From the NCBI RefSeq assembly GCF_958298935.1, contig NC_084922.1, forward strand, positions 48,515,458 through 48,579,457: a DNA stretch of 64,000 nucleotides, given 5' to 3'. Positions 34,601 to 45,615 of this stretch are shown in pieces (position 1 is the first letter of the stretch; the number at the start of each line of letters is the position of its first letter). This DNA is from Phragmites australis. Taxonomy: Eukaryota; Streptophyta; Magnoliopsida; Poales; Poaceae. A program made the translations under genes and the position numbers. The notes under the pieces were generated by a model. It was given only the letters and a program-made list of their open reading frames with translations. It was not told where the DNA came from and made no database searches.

Positions 34601-35614
34601 CATTGCCAATTTCAACATTGCCTGTAAACATGCTCAGCCATCAGGTTTGGCAAAGAGATACCTCATTATATCTTTAAGAAGCAAATTGGTAAGGAACCAA
34701 CTGCTTCATAACAAAAGACAATGTGTAACAAATGTAAAACATAATGAAATGATAACCAAATGACTGCAATTAGCAGAAAGAAACATATGTTGTGAGATAT
34801 AATTACTAATCCCCATGGCTAGCGCTCAGTACAGGTTCAAAATCACAATCATCATAGTTACTTATCCACTCTTGAAGTGGAAAAGTGAAAATGGAGGAAC
34901 AAATAGAAAATAGATAAATACAGTATTATCATGGGAAGACAATGACCATTATTTGGATGAAGTGGCTTCCCCCTTTTGTTTGCCATCTCTGCACGATGAT
35001 CAGCTGCCATCTTCAGTAAGTGTTCCTAAGAAACCAAGATAAAGAAAATGACTCAAATAATGAAAATCATACAGAAACACATAGCATGGAAAATACATGA
35101 AAGATTCTAGATCAATCACCTTCAATGCACTAGGGTCACGACGGCTCGAAATCAAGTCTTCCCCATATTCTGTAGGTTCACTTGTTGCTTTTGCTTGTCT
35201 GATGGAAAAAGAAATGCAAAGGAAACAGCAATTGCAAGCAGCTGCCAATAACTAGTGGAGATTTAGAGAATGAAATGGGACGAAACAAACCTTTGATTTT
35301 GTATGACTTGCTGGGTCTCAATGTCCTAGTTATCAGAAACAACTACCAGCAATCGATAAAAAAGCAACATAACTGCAACTCTCAGAATGTAATCTGGAGG
35401 ATATGAATACCTGCGTGTGAAGGACAGCCTCTTGGACAGCAGCTTCAATGTTTGCTGTACTACCATTACCGTTGGCACTACCATTATCAGGTCCATTGTC
35501 AAACGATGGAGGATAAGGATGTGGACCAGGATGGAATTGTGGAGGGTGATTGGGTGGTGTCTGTGGCCATGTTCCTACACCAGGTGGTAATGGTTGATTC
35601 TGAGAGTGGTCCAT
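30334..35614 (-). CDS. PQBP1-like (polyglutamine-binding protein 1) protein with two WW domains, complete
   Basis: Thirteen coding exons with GT-AG borders: 35614-35411, 35325-35291, 35198-35120, 35025-34947, 34621-34541, 34472-34342, 33621-33568, 33132-32973, 32486-32267, 31525-31418, 31272-31147, 30977-30926, 30483-30334; 492 aa. Residues 1-68 are Pro/Gly/Asn-rich. WW domain 1 is about 217-247 (LPTGW to QWDRP) and WW domain 2 about 262-292 (LPENW to QWEPP). A Cys pair pattern C326-x2-C329 and C343-x2-C346 follows. The C-terminus has the PQBP1 signature: [16 protein letters not shown] at 411-426, then ADTTAS and [13 protein letters not shown] from 444. In animals PQBP1 binds the U5 spliceosomal protein through this C-terminal segment and Pro-rich ligands through its WW domain; a nuclear role in RNA processing is inferred here. 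Animal PQBP1 has one WW domain. Confidence 0.9.
31639..31672. repeat. (ATT)n microsatellite in PQBP1-like intron
   Basis: Run of ATT/TTA triplets of about 34 bp in the intron between 32266 and 31526. Confidence 0.9.
31747..31994. mobile_element. 248-bp MITE (GGCGCTGTTTGGCACAGCT ends) with AAA target duplication
   Basis: Left end GGCGCTGTTTGGCACAGCT, right end the inverted AGCTGTGCTAAACAGGGCC. AAA flanks both sides (31744-31746, 31995-31997). Removing it restores continuous text, ACTCGGGACAAAGGCTTTGTT, the tail of a common grass retroposon followed by a GTT run. The interior has further self-complementary text (AAAAGCTGATAAGCTG, AAGCCAAAAG). End sequence suggests Tourist/PIF-Harbinger; a hAT origin is less likely given the 3-bp duplication. 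Confidence 0.7.
34021..34076. repeat. 26-bp tandem duplication in PQBP1-like intron
   Basis: ATATAGGCGATTACATTTAT occurs at about 34023 and again 26 bp later, with identical sequence, in the intron between 34341 and 33622. A second small duplication (ACAGAGGTACTGCTATGATC, period 32) lies at 33332 and 33364 in the next intron. Confidence 0.85.
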
Positions 35615-35700
35615 GAGTAAGCACCAACCAAATGCGGCGTGCCCCTAGCCCAACCTCGCACACTTCAGTCCACAATCTGCAACAAGCAACCAGTGTAGCA

Positions 35701-35800
35701 ACATCAACACACAACTAGCTAAACAATTCATATTGTTTGTCCCTAAAATCACATCAACACACAACTAGCTAAACAATTCATATTGTTTGTCCCTAAAATC
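35701..35800. repeat. Perfect 2 x 50-bp tandem duplication in the 5' region of the PQBP1-like gene
   Basis: The 50-bp block beginning ACATCAACACACAACTAGCT at 35701 is repeated without change at 35751. It lies 87 bp upstream of the start codon, in what is probably a 5'-UTR intron or leader. Confidence 0.95.
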
Positions 35801-36370
35801 AAACTCACACAACATATTGTCTAATGCAGGAATGTAACGTTTAGGAAAATTCCGTTCATGTCTTCACCACTGAGGCCTAACTCAAGCTTGCCTCACCAAA
35901 GAGTTTGCCTGCCGCTGCATCCTACTAATATCCAAATCCATTCAAACTACAATCTCCGAACAGAAACCGCACACGCATCGGCTAACATCACTACAGGTTC
36001 TAAATTTGCACCGCAAACATACCAAAACTTAAAAGCCTAATATTAACATCTAACGCAAAAAAAAAATTGTCGAGCAAGCGGAATAACAGGAGCCGATTTA
36101 GCGCCAGATTTCGTTGCTCACGGACACCGCAGATCGATCAAAGCAAATTAGGGTTCCTTACCGACAAAAGGAATCAATCCCAGGTCCGGATGGATCTCCA
36201 GTTCATGCCAATCCAAAAGCGCAAGAGGGTGGAGAAGACGGCGACGTCGACTGCGAGAGAAGGGTTACTTCGGGGTGGCTGCGTGCTCCGGTAGGAGGAG
36301 GCCGGAGCGGGCTCGTCGGCGCGGACGCTCGCGAAGGGGTCGTCGATGGTGTGAGCGATGCTTTCAGGTA
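35801..36370 (-). promoter_or_regulatory. Probable 5'-UTR exon and promoter zone of the PQBP1-like gene
   Basis: Between about 36060 and 36370 composition becomes GC-rich with many CpG sites (for example GGCGACGTCGACTGCGAG), typical of a grass transcription start region. A non-coding leader exon here spliced to the start-codon exon at 35614 is likely. No clear TATA box was identified. Confidence 0.35.
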
Positions 36371-37039
36371 AGTGCTGGGCCGGGACTAATTTTGGCCCAA
36401 GCGCACCTGTCTTGGGCTCTTGGCTAGGCCCTAAGTCCGAGATGAATTGATCAGCGGCCCATTTATTCGTTTACCTCCTCTGAAAAAAAAAATAGTACAT
36501 GCGCACGCGTGTATCTGTTAAAGTTATATGTACAGTTTAGCGGTCGCGCGTAACCATTAAAGTTATATGGACAATTTTATTTAGATATATGTTAGAACGT
36601 ACTCACGTGAATATATACGGTGTGTGTATGTGAGTATGTGTATAAATCTGATTTGTACTTTAAAAAATATTCGTCTGACACAAACGCTGAATAAAAAATA
36701 TGCGATTGCGTTTACCAGAAGTTTGGAAAAAAAAATTCAGTTGCACTTACGTTTTTTCCTCAGCGTTTCAAAAAACAAAAAAGTCTGCATTTGCCGTGTT
36801 CATCTGCCATATACTAGTATTTCGTGCATGCTTAGTTACAAGTATACTTCCAAGTTTTCAGCTCTATCCTGTTTGTCCTGCACAGTGTGCTATTGTTTAC
36901 CAAATTCAGAAATATTGTGAAGCACTTGCATATCATCACATCTTGTGCTGTGAAATCCATACCATGACTTAAAGAGGGGCCACCACCCCCCATCTCTTTG
37001 CAAGTAGGAATCTCCTGCTGCATCCGTTGGACGTCGGCA
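36371..37039. other. Intergenic, nothing recognised
   Basis: AT-rich with GCGCGTGT-type runs near 36500-36640. Overlapping short open frames on both strands show no family signature. Confidence 0.35.
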
Positions 37040-38860
37040 TCCGCTCTAACCAGCAAGGGCCCCAGATTTGCGTCTTCTTCTGGTCCTGCTGTTCTCGCTT
37101 TCAGATTCTTCCAAGATGTGTGGGGGTATTGCTAGATTATGACCACTGCTCTTTTGATATTCATGCGGTTGTTTGTTGCTCGCTCTTTGCAAAAGCAGCA
37201 AGGCTACCATGAGATGCTCGACAATGCCCCTGCTGTATGATACGTAGGTGCCATGAGTAGATCACGCATAGATGAGATATCAGCAACAGCAAGCTCACCT
37301 CGTGATTCTGCAACATGCATGTTTTTTTTTTTGGAAAAGTCTATTTTACACTTTTAAACTATCATAAAAATCCGATTTTCAACTTTAAACTATAAAATCA
37401 GACATCCTACGAGCCTAAAGTAATGAAACCGAATAAAATACCTCTTAATACCCAAACACCACGGTTTCTACAGATGTGACAGCGGTTTTGCTGACGTGAT
37501 GGCAGCGCACAGGAGGCAAACCAATTAGAAAAAAAGTAAAAAAAATAAGAAAAATAGGGAAAAAAATCAGGAAAATTAGAAATAATAAAATAGAAAAAAT
37601 CAGAAAAAATTAGAAAAAATAGGAAAAAGCAAAAGAAAAAAATCAGGAAAATTAGGAAAAATAAATAATTAAAAATTAAAAATCCGTTTTAAGTGTTTTT
37701 ACTATCACAAAAGTCTAACTATCAAGCGACTGGATTTAGCCATTATTATAAATGCTGAATTTCACCGAGGTTAGGATTTCAAGATCAGAGGTTAAATATT
37801 AGGGGGTTTCCATGGATATCAGGTTTAGAGGGAAATCCCCCGATCCCTAACCTCCCTCTAAGCCAATCCTTCAATCCAGCATAGTACAAGCTTCAATGTT
37901 GATAATAACAAAATACCGAGGAGGTGGCCATGAAGAACTTCGAATGGAGTGTTCCCGAGAGTAGAGTGCTGAAATCTATTATACCAAACCTCCACGAGTG
38001 GAAGCCATTTGCTCCATTATCTCAAACATGTATGAACAGTACAACTGAGAAATTTTTTCAAATAATGATTGAGACGTTTCATTTGACCATCAGTCTAGCG
38101 ATGGTTAGAAGAGCTCATAAGCAGCTGAGTATCTATCAATTTGAATAATTCTTGCCAAAGATTACTGGTAAAGACCCAGTTAGGAATTGTGGATTTTTTA
38201 TTTTTATTTTTCCATTTTTTCTAATTTTATGAGTTTTATTTTTTTCTGATTTTTCATGGGTTTTTCTTTTTTCTGTTTTTCTTTTTCTATTTTTTCCTGA
38301 TTCTTTTTTATTTTTCTGATTTTTCTTCTGTTTTTTCCTAACCGGTCTGCCACGTGTGTGAAACCACTACGTCATTAAAACCATTATCATGTTGGTAAAA
38401 ATCAGGGTGGTTTGAGTGTGGAGGGTATTTTGTCCGGTTTCGTTACTTTGGGAGTATATGATGTCTGTTTTTATAGTTTAAAGTTAAAAATCGGATTTTT
38501 GTAACCGTTTGAGGATGTAAAGTAGATTTTTCTCTTTCTTTTCTAATCTCCAGTTAATTCAAGTCAACTTGCTGATTCCCAGACATTAGTAAACTTGCTG
38601 CTCCAGATTGTCCAGTGATTGTTACTAGGAAACTGAGTACATAATTCTGATCATCTGGTGCCATCACCAGACATGCATGTGCTCTATCAGCATAAACGAC
38701 CCCTCCATGATCTGACTAGCAATTCTGCAGCAGCTTAGATATGTTCCCATCTGATATGATGGTACTGCACATCGAGCAGCTAAGATTGTGTTATTCAAAG
38801 CAGGCAAGATGTATCTACGAATTAAAATTTATCTGCACTACATGCATGCTAATAAGATCA
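37040..38860. repeat. Duplicated block, copy A (interrupted)
   Basis: 37040-37325 (AAGGGCCCCAGATTTGCGTC onward) and 38540-38860 (CTCCAGTTAATTCAAGTCAA onward) are the two halves of a sequence found uninterrupted at 43295-43860. Shared words include CTGCTGTTCTCGCT, TATTCATGCGGTT, AGATGAGATAT, GTCAACTTGCTGATTCC and GCGCTACATGCATG-like text. The 37333-38535 foldback element separates the halves in this copy. The block is non-coding. Confidence 0.75.
37333..38535. mobile_element. 1.2-kb foldback element (MULE-like) inserted in copy A
   Basis: Left arm from GGAAAAGTCTATTTTACAC and right arm ending at about 38535 are inverted copies of about 350 bp, sharing AAAAATCCGATTTTCAACTT, AACTTTAAACTATAAAA, CGAAACCG and a block of A-rich text (AAATCAGGAAAATTAG). 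The centre (about 37700-38170) has an open frame of about 74 codons with no recognisable domain. Copy B at 43565 lacks the element, so it behaves as an insertion. Target duplication obscured by T-rich flanks. Confidence 0.7.
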
Positions 38861-39552
38861 TGTTTAACAAAGCTAGAGCTTCTAGCTCACATCAAATCTT
38901 ACATTTATAGCTTAAAATTAAATAGTTTAAGTCTATATTTTTAGACTTAAATAGAAATAAAATAGCGCATCTAAACATCATCGGTTTATCTCAACTATAG
39001 CTTTACAAATTTCTAAGTTAGAAATACCCTATTTTTAAAAAAAATTAGAGCTGAAACTATACCAAATAGACTCTAAAATAGAAACTCTTTTACAGTGAAA
39101 AAAATACCCACACTTTAAGATATCATAGATTAAATCTAACCATCTCCTGGCTTAGTTATTTTCATAATTATTTCATTAAGTGATTAAATTACGACCACTG
39201 CACTTAAGGGTTAATCTCGTTATTTTCTTCGCCCCAAATCACCGCAGCCTCTCTTGATCCGGATCCCAGCCGTGGACGCCGCCGCTCGTCGTTGCCTTCA
39301 TCCGTGGACGCCCGGGGACACCGCCACCCGTGGACGCCGCCACTCGAGGGCCAGCATTCCCGTCGTCGTCCGCGGCTCCAGCGCGTCCCCGGCGGGTGCG
39401 GCTCACTCGGACACCAACGGCCGCGGCTTGCGCACCTCACCGGCTCACCGTCATCTCCTCCGACCTCGGCGGCAGTGGCGGACGTCTACGTTGGCCTATA
39501 CGACATCCGGCTACAACTCCTGAACCGTAGAGAACTCAGGCGAGCCTCGGGG
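38861..39552. other. Intergenic and possible decayed 5' part of the kinase pseudogene
   Basis: 38880-39190 is AT-rich without genes. From 39240 the sequence becomes very GC-rich with repeated CCGTGGACGCC words and open frames in several phases; this may be unrelated sequence joined to the kinase remnant. No lectin or transmembrane domain was found. Confidence 0.35.
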
Positions 39553-40313
39553 GCATGCGGCACCGGAACCTGGTCGAGCTGCGCGGGTGGTGCAAGCGCG
39601 GGCAGGACCTGCTCCTGGTGTACGAGTTCATGCCCAACGGCAGCCTCGACAAGCACATGTTCGGCCGCTGCTGGTGTGGGAGCAGCGTGTCAGAATCCTC
39701 AGGGGCGTCGCCTCGGGGCTGGTGTACCTGCACGAGCAGTTGGAGCAGGTGGTGGTGCACTGAGACGTGAAGACCAGCAACGTTCTGCTCGGCCCGGACA
39801 TGGGCGCCCGGCTCGGCGACTTCGGCCTCGCGCGCCTCTACGAGCACGGCGTGAACCCCACCACGACGGGCATCGTCAGGACGCTCGGCTACATGTCGCT
39901 GGAGATCATTGTAACCGGCAGGGCCACCACGGCCACCGACGTGTATGTCTTCGGCGTGCTGCTCCTCGAGGACCATCGATACCGTCACCGGCTTCAACCT
40001 GCTGCGTTGGGTCCGCGACTTCGGCGTCAAGGGCGACCTGGTGCACGCCGTGGATGAGAGACTTGAAGGGTGCTACGACGAGGAAGAGGCGAAACTGGTG
40101 CTGTGGCTGGGTCTCATGTACAGCCAGACGCGCCCGGCGGCGCGGCCTAGCATGCGGCAGGTCTGCTAGTACCTGGACGGCGAGGTGGACATGAAGGAGG
40201 AGGCCGTGCTCATCTTCTCGGACACCGGCTTCGTCGACTTTGAGTCGCTGGCGTCCCTAACGTGGTCTTCGCGCGCGGACATTGTCGCGGCCTCGCTGGA
40301 GGGTGGCCGATGA
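39553..40313 (+). pseudogene. Lectin-receptor-like kinase fragment (kinase domain, broken)
   Basis: Begins within kinase subdomain [35 protein letters not shown]. After a frameshift near 39675 it continues [20 protein letters not shown], then [18 protein letters not shown] at 39760 (the HRD arginine codon is TGA), LGDFGLARLYEHG (the DFG motif is intact) and GYMSLEI, where the usual reading is GYMAPE. A second frameshift lies near 39970, then TGFNLLRWVRDFGVKGDLVH, ARPSMRQVC, another stop at 40167, and a tail to the TGA at 40313. The motifs match L-type lectin receptor kinases of grasses. Subdomains I-IV, membrane segment and lectin domain are missing. It cannot encode an active kinase. Confidence 0.88.
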
Positions 40314-41255
40314 CTGGTCGACTCTGAACATCAGGTTCTGCTCCTGGATCGTATCATATGTTTGTGCAGCTGTTTGCCATCACAGTGGATCAACTTGATC
40401 ACCCAAGCTTTGTCCAGATGAATCCCCGTCATTATGTACTCCTACGAAAGTCGATGAGATGGTTTCATTCCTAAGAGCAGTGTGTACTACTATCCACTAT
40501 GTACCTTCTATATTGGGACACCCCAGTATCAGTTAACAGTATTTCAGAGCAAACCAGAATACTCACAGAACGCAATTTAACATGTTTGAGATGACACAAT
40601 TGAGAATAGATGTCAACTCAGATATACACCGGCTGTTCAAGTAATTGTCTAGAAAATTACAAGCTTAGATGCATAAGAATAGTTTATGAAATCAATCTGT
40701 ATAATAATACAAGCCAGGGTGCAGGCCATCTGAAAAGGAAAACAAAAGTTGTTTCTTCTCACAGGCCTCCAGGAGAATTTGCTACGGCAACAATAAGAGA
40801 CAACTGCAAATTTGCCACTGCTAAGCAGGCATGTATCAAAGAAAATTGTACAATCAAATTGTTGAAGTGAGACTAGATAAATTAGCAAAAGAAACTTGTA
40901 TAAAACAAGGTATTGGGCAGCTTCTGTTAGTTCACATAGACTTGGGTTACCAGTGAAGTTTTTACAATGCTATGCGTGAGCATTTGATCCTAATGATCCA
41001 GAGATTTGGTTTCTGAAACGACAACCAATTTCAATCTAAATTAGTCAAGCTGGACACATCACATAAAATCCTCTATAAGAAGTCTGTAAAAAACTATGCA
41101 GGGCCTAGATTGGTCGTCTAAGACAAATTATATTCATGAAGGTGTTCCATACTTTCATGCAAATAGGATTGTTCGATTACATCGCATAGTACAGAATTCT
41201 GCTAGCTACTCTTCACCACTGATTTGATCAGTTCTACTTATAATCATCATTCAAC
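40314..41255. other. Intergenic, nothing recognised
   Basis: Moderately AT-rich single-copy-looking sequence. The first few hundred bases may be former 3' flank of the kinase gene. A short frame at 40610-40870 has no family features. Confidence 0.35.
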
Positions 41256-41261
41256 AATGAC

Positions 41262-41430
41262 TTTTTTTTCGGAAGAGAGAGCTTTATTAAAACTAGGACT
41301 AACACACTCTGGAGTAGTGGCAAAAGATGAAAAGACACACAACTCTGACTCGACCTAATGGCTAAATGCGCTAACTCGTGCATGACTTTATTCTGCTCTC
41401 TCCTAATCTTCACAGTAACCTGTTGTTGCA
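41262..41430 (-). mobile_element. 3' end of a LINE-type retrotransposon (RNase H-like tail and poly-A)
   Basis: On the minus strand the sequence reads RREQNKVMHELAHLAIRSSQS, matching the terminal helix of the RNase-H-like domain common in plant LINEs and reverse-transcriptase-like genes (usual pattern R..N..AH.LA..A), then AATAAAGCTC and a run of A at 41263-41270. The element is truncated at its 5' side near 41430. Confidence 0.55.
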
Positions 41431-41917
41431 GCCGTTGTCCTTCCTATTGGGCATCACTCGGCGTCCGCCTCCTCGCCCTGCAGCAGCGGCGCCGCCACCT
41501 CATCTGCTTGCGCCATCCTCCTCTGGCCCGCAACGCTGATCCCCTGACTCAGTCCATCGCCCCGATTAAACGCCGCCTCTCCTTCGCTTCTACTACTCCC
41601 AAGGCGCGCCGCATCCTTCCTCCTCCAGCGTCCGCTCCCTCCGACCGTGACGCCGCCTGCCGCCTTGACTTGGAACCCAAGTGCAACATATCCTACTGAC
41701 ATCTGAATCCTCGAGAAATAGATGACCAATGCCCTGCTTAATGCTGCACATCTGCAGAAACTGACCACCCATTGCTCTTCAAAGTTCAGAGCCAAAAGCT
41801 CGTTAAGGTTGCTACTTGCTGCATTACTTGGGTTGCGAAATGCAATTCAACTTATGCATTGATCTGCAGCATACACGCCATGGATGTATGATGATGTATC
41901 TAAACGGTCGTCAAAAA
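41431..41917. other. Intergenic; possible orphan first exon on the minus strand
   Basis: A GC-rich patch at 41450-41660 includes an ATG at 41516 (minus) opening MAQADEVAAPLLQGEEADAE then a stop. This looks like an N-terminal exon cut by the adjacent LINE tail, but it is too short to identify. Confidence 0.25.
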
Positions 41918-42727
41918 TCAAAACTTTCCGGATTCCTGTTTGCATTGGGCCAGCGTCAGAATTCCCGGGGTCCACGAACAGGACTCTGGCGGGCGGCGAT
42001 GTGTCCAGTCATCCTCATTGTCATCGCTGGCATTGACACTGTCAGCGTCGGCCCTGAGCTTCTTGATGCACCAGATGTCCTCGTCGCTGGAGAACCGGGG
42101 CCAGTGCGGCACGGCGGCCGCGGCCGGATCGTCGGGCCCGAGGTCGGCCGCCATGATGGCTCACGTCGGGTTCTTGCGCGTGCCGGCAGAGCGAGCGCAC
42201 GAGCGACGGGCCCTCCGACCTAGACATGCGGAGGCTGTAGAGGAGGTAGGTGCCGAACGGCCAGAAGATGTCCGGGACGGAGGGCACTTGCAGCCACGGC
42301 GCGTGCCGGTCGAGCGCGCGCACCGCGGCCAGGGACACGTGGAGGAGCGTGGGCGCGCTGCCGACGCGGAGGCGGAGGGAGCGCGTGGCGTCCCAGACGC
42401 TGAGCAGAGCGAACGACAGCGGGAGCGCCGGGCCATCGGGGCCGCCGCGCTCGATGGCGAGGTACGTGTCGAGCGTGAGCTTGTGGGCGAGGAGCGCGGG
42501 GAGGTCGGCGGGCAGGAACTCGGCGGCGGCGGGTGGGAGCAGCGCAGCGTAGGCGGTGGGGGTCGCCGACCGGGCATCTTCTTGTTGGGACCTCGCGCGC
42601 GTCGCGGCGGAGCGGGCGGCAAAAGACGGCGCGGAGTGGCCGCGGAGGAAGCGGCGGGAGGAGTTTGAGGTCGTCGACGGATGCCCTCGAGGTCGTCGAC
42701 GTCGACCACGAGGCTCGCCTCCGCCAT
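41918..42727 (-). pseudogene. Decayed grass gene of unknown function
   Basis: Probable start ATG at 42727 (MAEASLVVDVDDLEGI). Frames then shift; the long coherent part reads FLPADLPALLAHKLTLD, LSFALLSVWDATRSLRL, HVSLAAVRALDRHAPWLQVP, DIFWPFGTYLLYSLRMSRSEG, RSLCRHA. A further shift plus stop near 42163 precedes MAADLGPDDPAAAAVPHWPRF, EDIWCIKKLRADADS, NASDDNEDDWTHRRPPESC to 41918. The three parts look like one protein whose frame has been broken at two or more places. I do not recognise the family; no catalytic motif is visible. High-GC shadows occupy the opposite strand. It could instead be a live gene with unrecognised introns. Confidence 0.4.
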
Positions 42728-42829
42728 CGCTTGAAACGGCATGAACCGCTTGGTAGCGCACAACGAAGGAAACCTAGCACGATGAAGAACCTAGCGCATA
42801 ATAAACCCATCGATATGAATCTATAAAAA

Positions 42830-43294
42830 ATAATTCAAAATTATGATTATTACTTTATCCTATTTAAATTTAATTATTTATAAATCTACTACCCATTCTA
42901 TTTTCAATATTACTCTTATAATACATAAAGATAATATTATGATACAAGAGACGATGATGAATATCATTAGATTGATCTAAACCGTTCTATTAAAAAATTA
43001 GATGCTTCATATTAATAGTATCCACAGTAAAAGTTCTCTAAAATAAAACCCGTCCTAAAAAAGAAGAGAGAAAAAAGACCATTCAGTTCTGAACTTCTGA
43101 TCCCCCGTCCAAGTGGCTCACGCTCTCCGACAACTGAGCTAAGCAATTCTTCTGACAGCCATCAGCCATGGAAGAAGCTACTAGCTGGTGTTCAAGTGAG
43201 CTGATGGCAGCGTACTTGTGAGACTCGAGTGTCAAACGAACTCCAATTCCAGGGTGTCTCACAAATTATCCAAGAGCACATGACCTCACCTCAC
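42830..43294. other. Intergenic, nothing recognised
   Basis: AT-rich. Words near 43084-43140 (CAAGTGGCTCACGCTCTCCG, ACTGAGCT) recur in diverged form at 43875-43925, so the duplicated unit around copy B may itself be part of a longer tandem array. Confidence 0.35.
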
Positions 43295-43860
43295 TTGAAC
43301 CACGGAAGGGCCCCAGATTTTTGTGTCTTATTCTCCTCCTGCTGTTCTCGCTCTCAGATTCCAAGAGTGAGGCCATTACAAGATTCTGACCCCTGGTCGT
43401 GTAATATTCATGCGGTTATTTGTTGGTATTTAACAAGGCTACTCTGAGATGTGTTGACAGTGCCCTGCCCCTGCTATGTTGTGCAATTGCTGCCATGAAT
43501 AGATTTGTCGCAGATGAGATATGATATATCAGTCAGCTTCCCTCGTGATCCTGCAGCATTTTCTATAATCCCAAGTTGATCAGGGTCAACTTGCTGATTC
43601 CATCTGCCTTTAGTGAACTTGTTGTTCCAGGTTTTCCGATGATTGGTAGCTACCTAGGAAACCTCATTCACATGTCTTTCTGCACATCATTCTGGTCGCA
43701 AGATAAATTTGCAATCTGAGTAGCAATTTTGCAGTACTTTAATACTTATCTAATCTGATGACACTGCACGTCAGGTAAGATAATGTGATGCCAAGTTAGC
43801 AAGATAAAGTATGTAGGTATTAAAATCTACATGCGCTACATGCATGGTAATATAATAAAA
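43295..43860. repeat. Duplicated block, copy B (uninterrupted)
   Basis: Partner of 37040-37325 plus 38540-38860, in direct orientation about 6 kb away. Begins GAAGGGCCCCAGATTT and ends near CGCTACATGCATGG. It contains CATTTTCTATAATCCC at the position where copy A carries the foldback element, giving an approximate empty site. Confidence 0.75.
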
Positions 43861-45044
43861 CAGAGTCCGTTCGGTTCTGATCTGCCGCCAAGTGGTTCAC
43901 CGTCTCCGTTCTCCGATAATTGAGTTCATGTGGGCGCGGTCCGTATGCATCAGTATGTTAATCGTACTATATTCACATGGAAGCAGTGGAAGCACACAAA
44001 GTCTTGGATCATGAGCAAGAGTGATCACTTCCATCCGGGCCACTCGAATTCTTCAGAGGTATGTTGCGTGCAGCTAGCTTCCTCTTGCTAGCTAGTTCCA
44101 GTTTTGTCGGATGGTAAATGCAACTTGGCATGTCTTTACACATGCAAGGTCTATCTCAACAGTACATTTCTTACACCTAATTTTCATCTATCTATTGATT
44201 TTTTTATATTTTATAATTTTTTAACTAATCCTCTAATACAAATCTCAATACAAATAAGCAATACTGATAAGTTATATATTCGCATGTCATAGTGAAATTT
44301 TTGTGTTTTTGTCCCATAGGTCATGGCTAAGCTTATCGTTTCCATGATAGCTTTAGGGTGTTTATTTAGGTTTTTATTTTTGACTTCTAGCTGAAAAATT
44401 GTTTTTGCTATATATTCGCATATTATAGTGAAACTTTTGTGTTTTTATCACATGGGCCACGGCTAAGCTTATTGTTTATATGGTAGCTTTAGAGTCTGTT
44501 TATTTAGGCTCATGTTTTTAAGCTTCGAGTTGAAAAGTACTTTTGTTTTTTTAAATTTTCTTTTGGATTTTAGCTGATTTTTATAATAAATTTTTAACTT
44601 TCCAGCATAAATTTTTTACTCTCAACTAGTTTCTTAATTTCTAGTTTATTTTCTTAAAAACAGGATTTAGACTTCTCAGAAACCAATTTTTAGCAATCCT
44701 ATCCCTTTGAGCAACAAACATACCCTCAAAGAATTGAGGCATTTTGAAACACTGTTCACGTGATCCATTTCTGATGTGTGCGATTTGTATCTGACGTGCT
44801 TCAGCGTCCCTAACCTTATCTATCAGTTTTTATCTGTCAGCTGAAGATTATCTTTTGCATATGGTCAACAGACACTTTTATTAAGAAAAGGATGTGCAGA
44901 GTGCTAGAGCACAAAAGCCGGACATGGAATGCGAGACTAGTGCAATCAAACCATCGATGGCTGGGAAACTCGACAAAAATGTAGTTCATTCTCAACCTTT
45001 TGTCTTCTTAAGAAATACGTGCAAGACACGTTATCGAACAAAAT
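43861..45044. repeat. Intergenic, with a 136-bp direct duplication at 44275-44546
   Basis: TATATTCGCATGTCATAGTG at 44275 and TATATTCGCATATTATAGTG at 44411 start two diverged direct copies, each followed by GTGTTTTT, GGCTAAGCTTAT and GGTAGCTTTAG/GATAGCTTTAG text. No gene found in the remainder. Confidence 0.6.
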
Positions 45045-45595
45045 AACGGTGGACGCGTCAAATACTGAGAACTTCGTATCCAATATTTAGTGAGCAACAC
45101 ATAGGATATTCTGGTTGTGGTGATATGTTGTCGGAACTTCATTGTCACCTACACTCGGAAGTATCTGTCAGAACGTAGATGGTTGGGTGTTTGTCCTTAG
45201 TTATTGAGATAAAAAAAATAGATAATAATGTACATTAAAAAAGAGAATGAGACTATATGAGCTAAGTAAAAGATGAAAGATAATATAAATTATGTTTGAT
45301 CGATTGGTTGATAATTTTAATCGGTTATAATCCTCTCATATTAAAATAATGATAGGTCTTAACCGTATAAGATCAAGACTTGTAATACAAATTGAATAAA
45401 ATTTACATATATGATCGACTATGCTTTCTGATCTCTAATCTTCTATAACTAATATAACCTTTTATTCTACCACATAAATTCCCATATATCTACTAAGCAA
45501 TCTTTATTGCAATTCGGCTCTCTTCGAGTTGACTAACTTCTCGATCCGAACATCTATTTGTGTCGACTAGTCGCCAATACGGGATCATTCGACGT
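45045..45595 (-). mobile_element. 3' LTR of a gypsy element, minus orientation
   Basis: Aligned in direct orientation with 49422-49985 over its length: AGCAACACA, CTCGGAAG, ATGAGCTA, TTTGATCGATT, CGTATAAGATCAAGACT, CTCGATCCGAACATCTATT. Divergence is considerable, so the insertion is old. Edges are approximate. Confidence 0.7.
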
Positions 45596-45615
45596 ATACA
45601 ATAAAATTGAGCCGT

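Noticed and set aside
37924..38148. 74-codon frame in the centre of the foldback element
   Set aside because: Short, no domain recognised, and inside a repetitive non-autonomous element.
41454..41795. 113-codon minus-strand frame
   Set aside because: Only the last 20 residues look like a real N-terminus; the rest is out of context. Noted as a possible orphan exon only.
42161..42826. Plus- and minus-strand Arg/Pro/Ser-rich frames around the decayed gene
   Set aside because: Shifted or antisense readings of a GC-rich region; only the frame with FLPADLPALLAHK looks protein-like.
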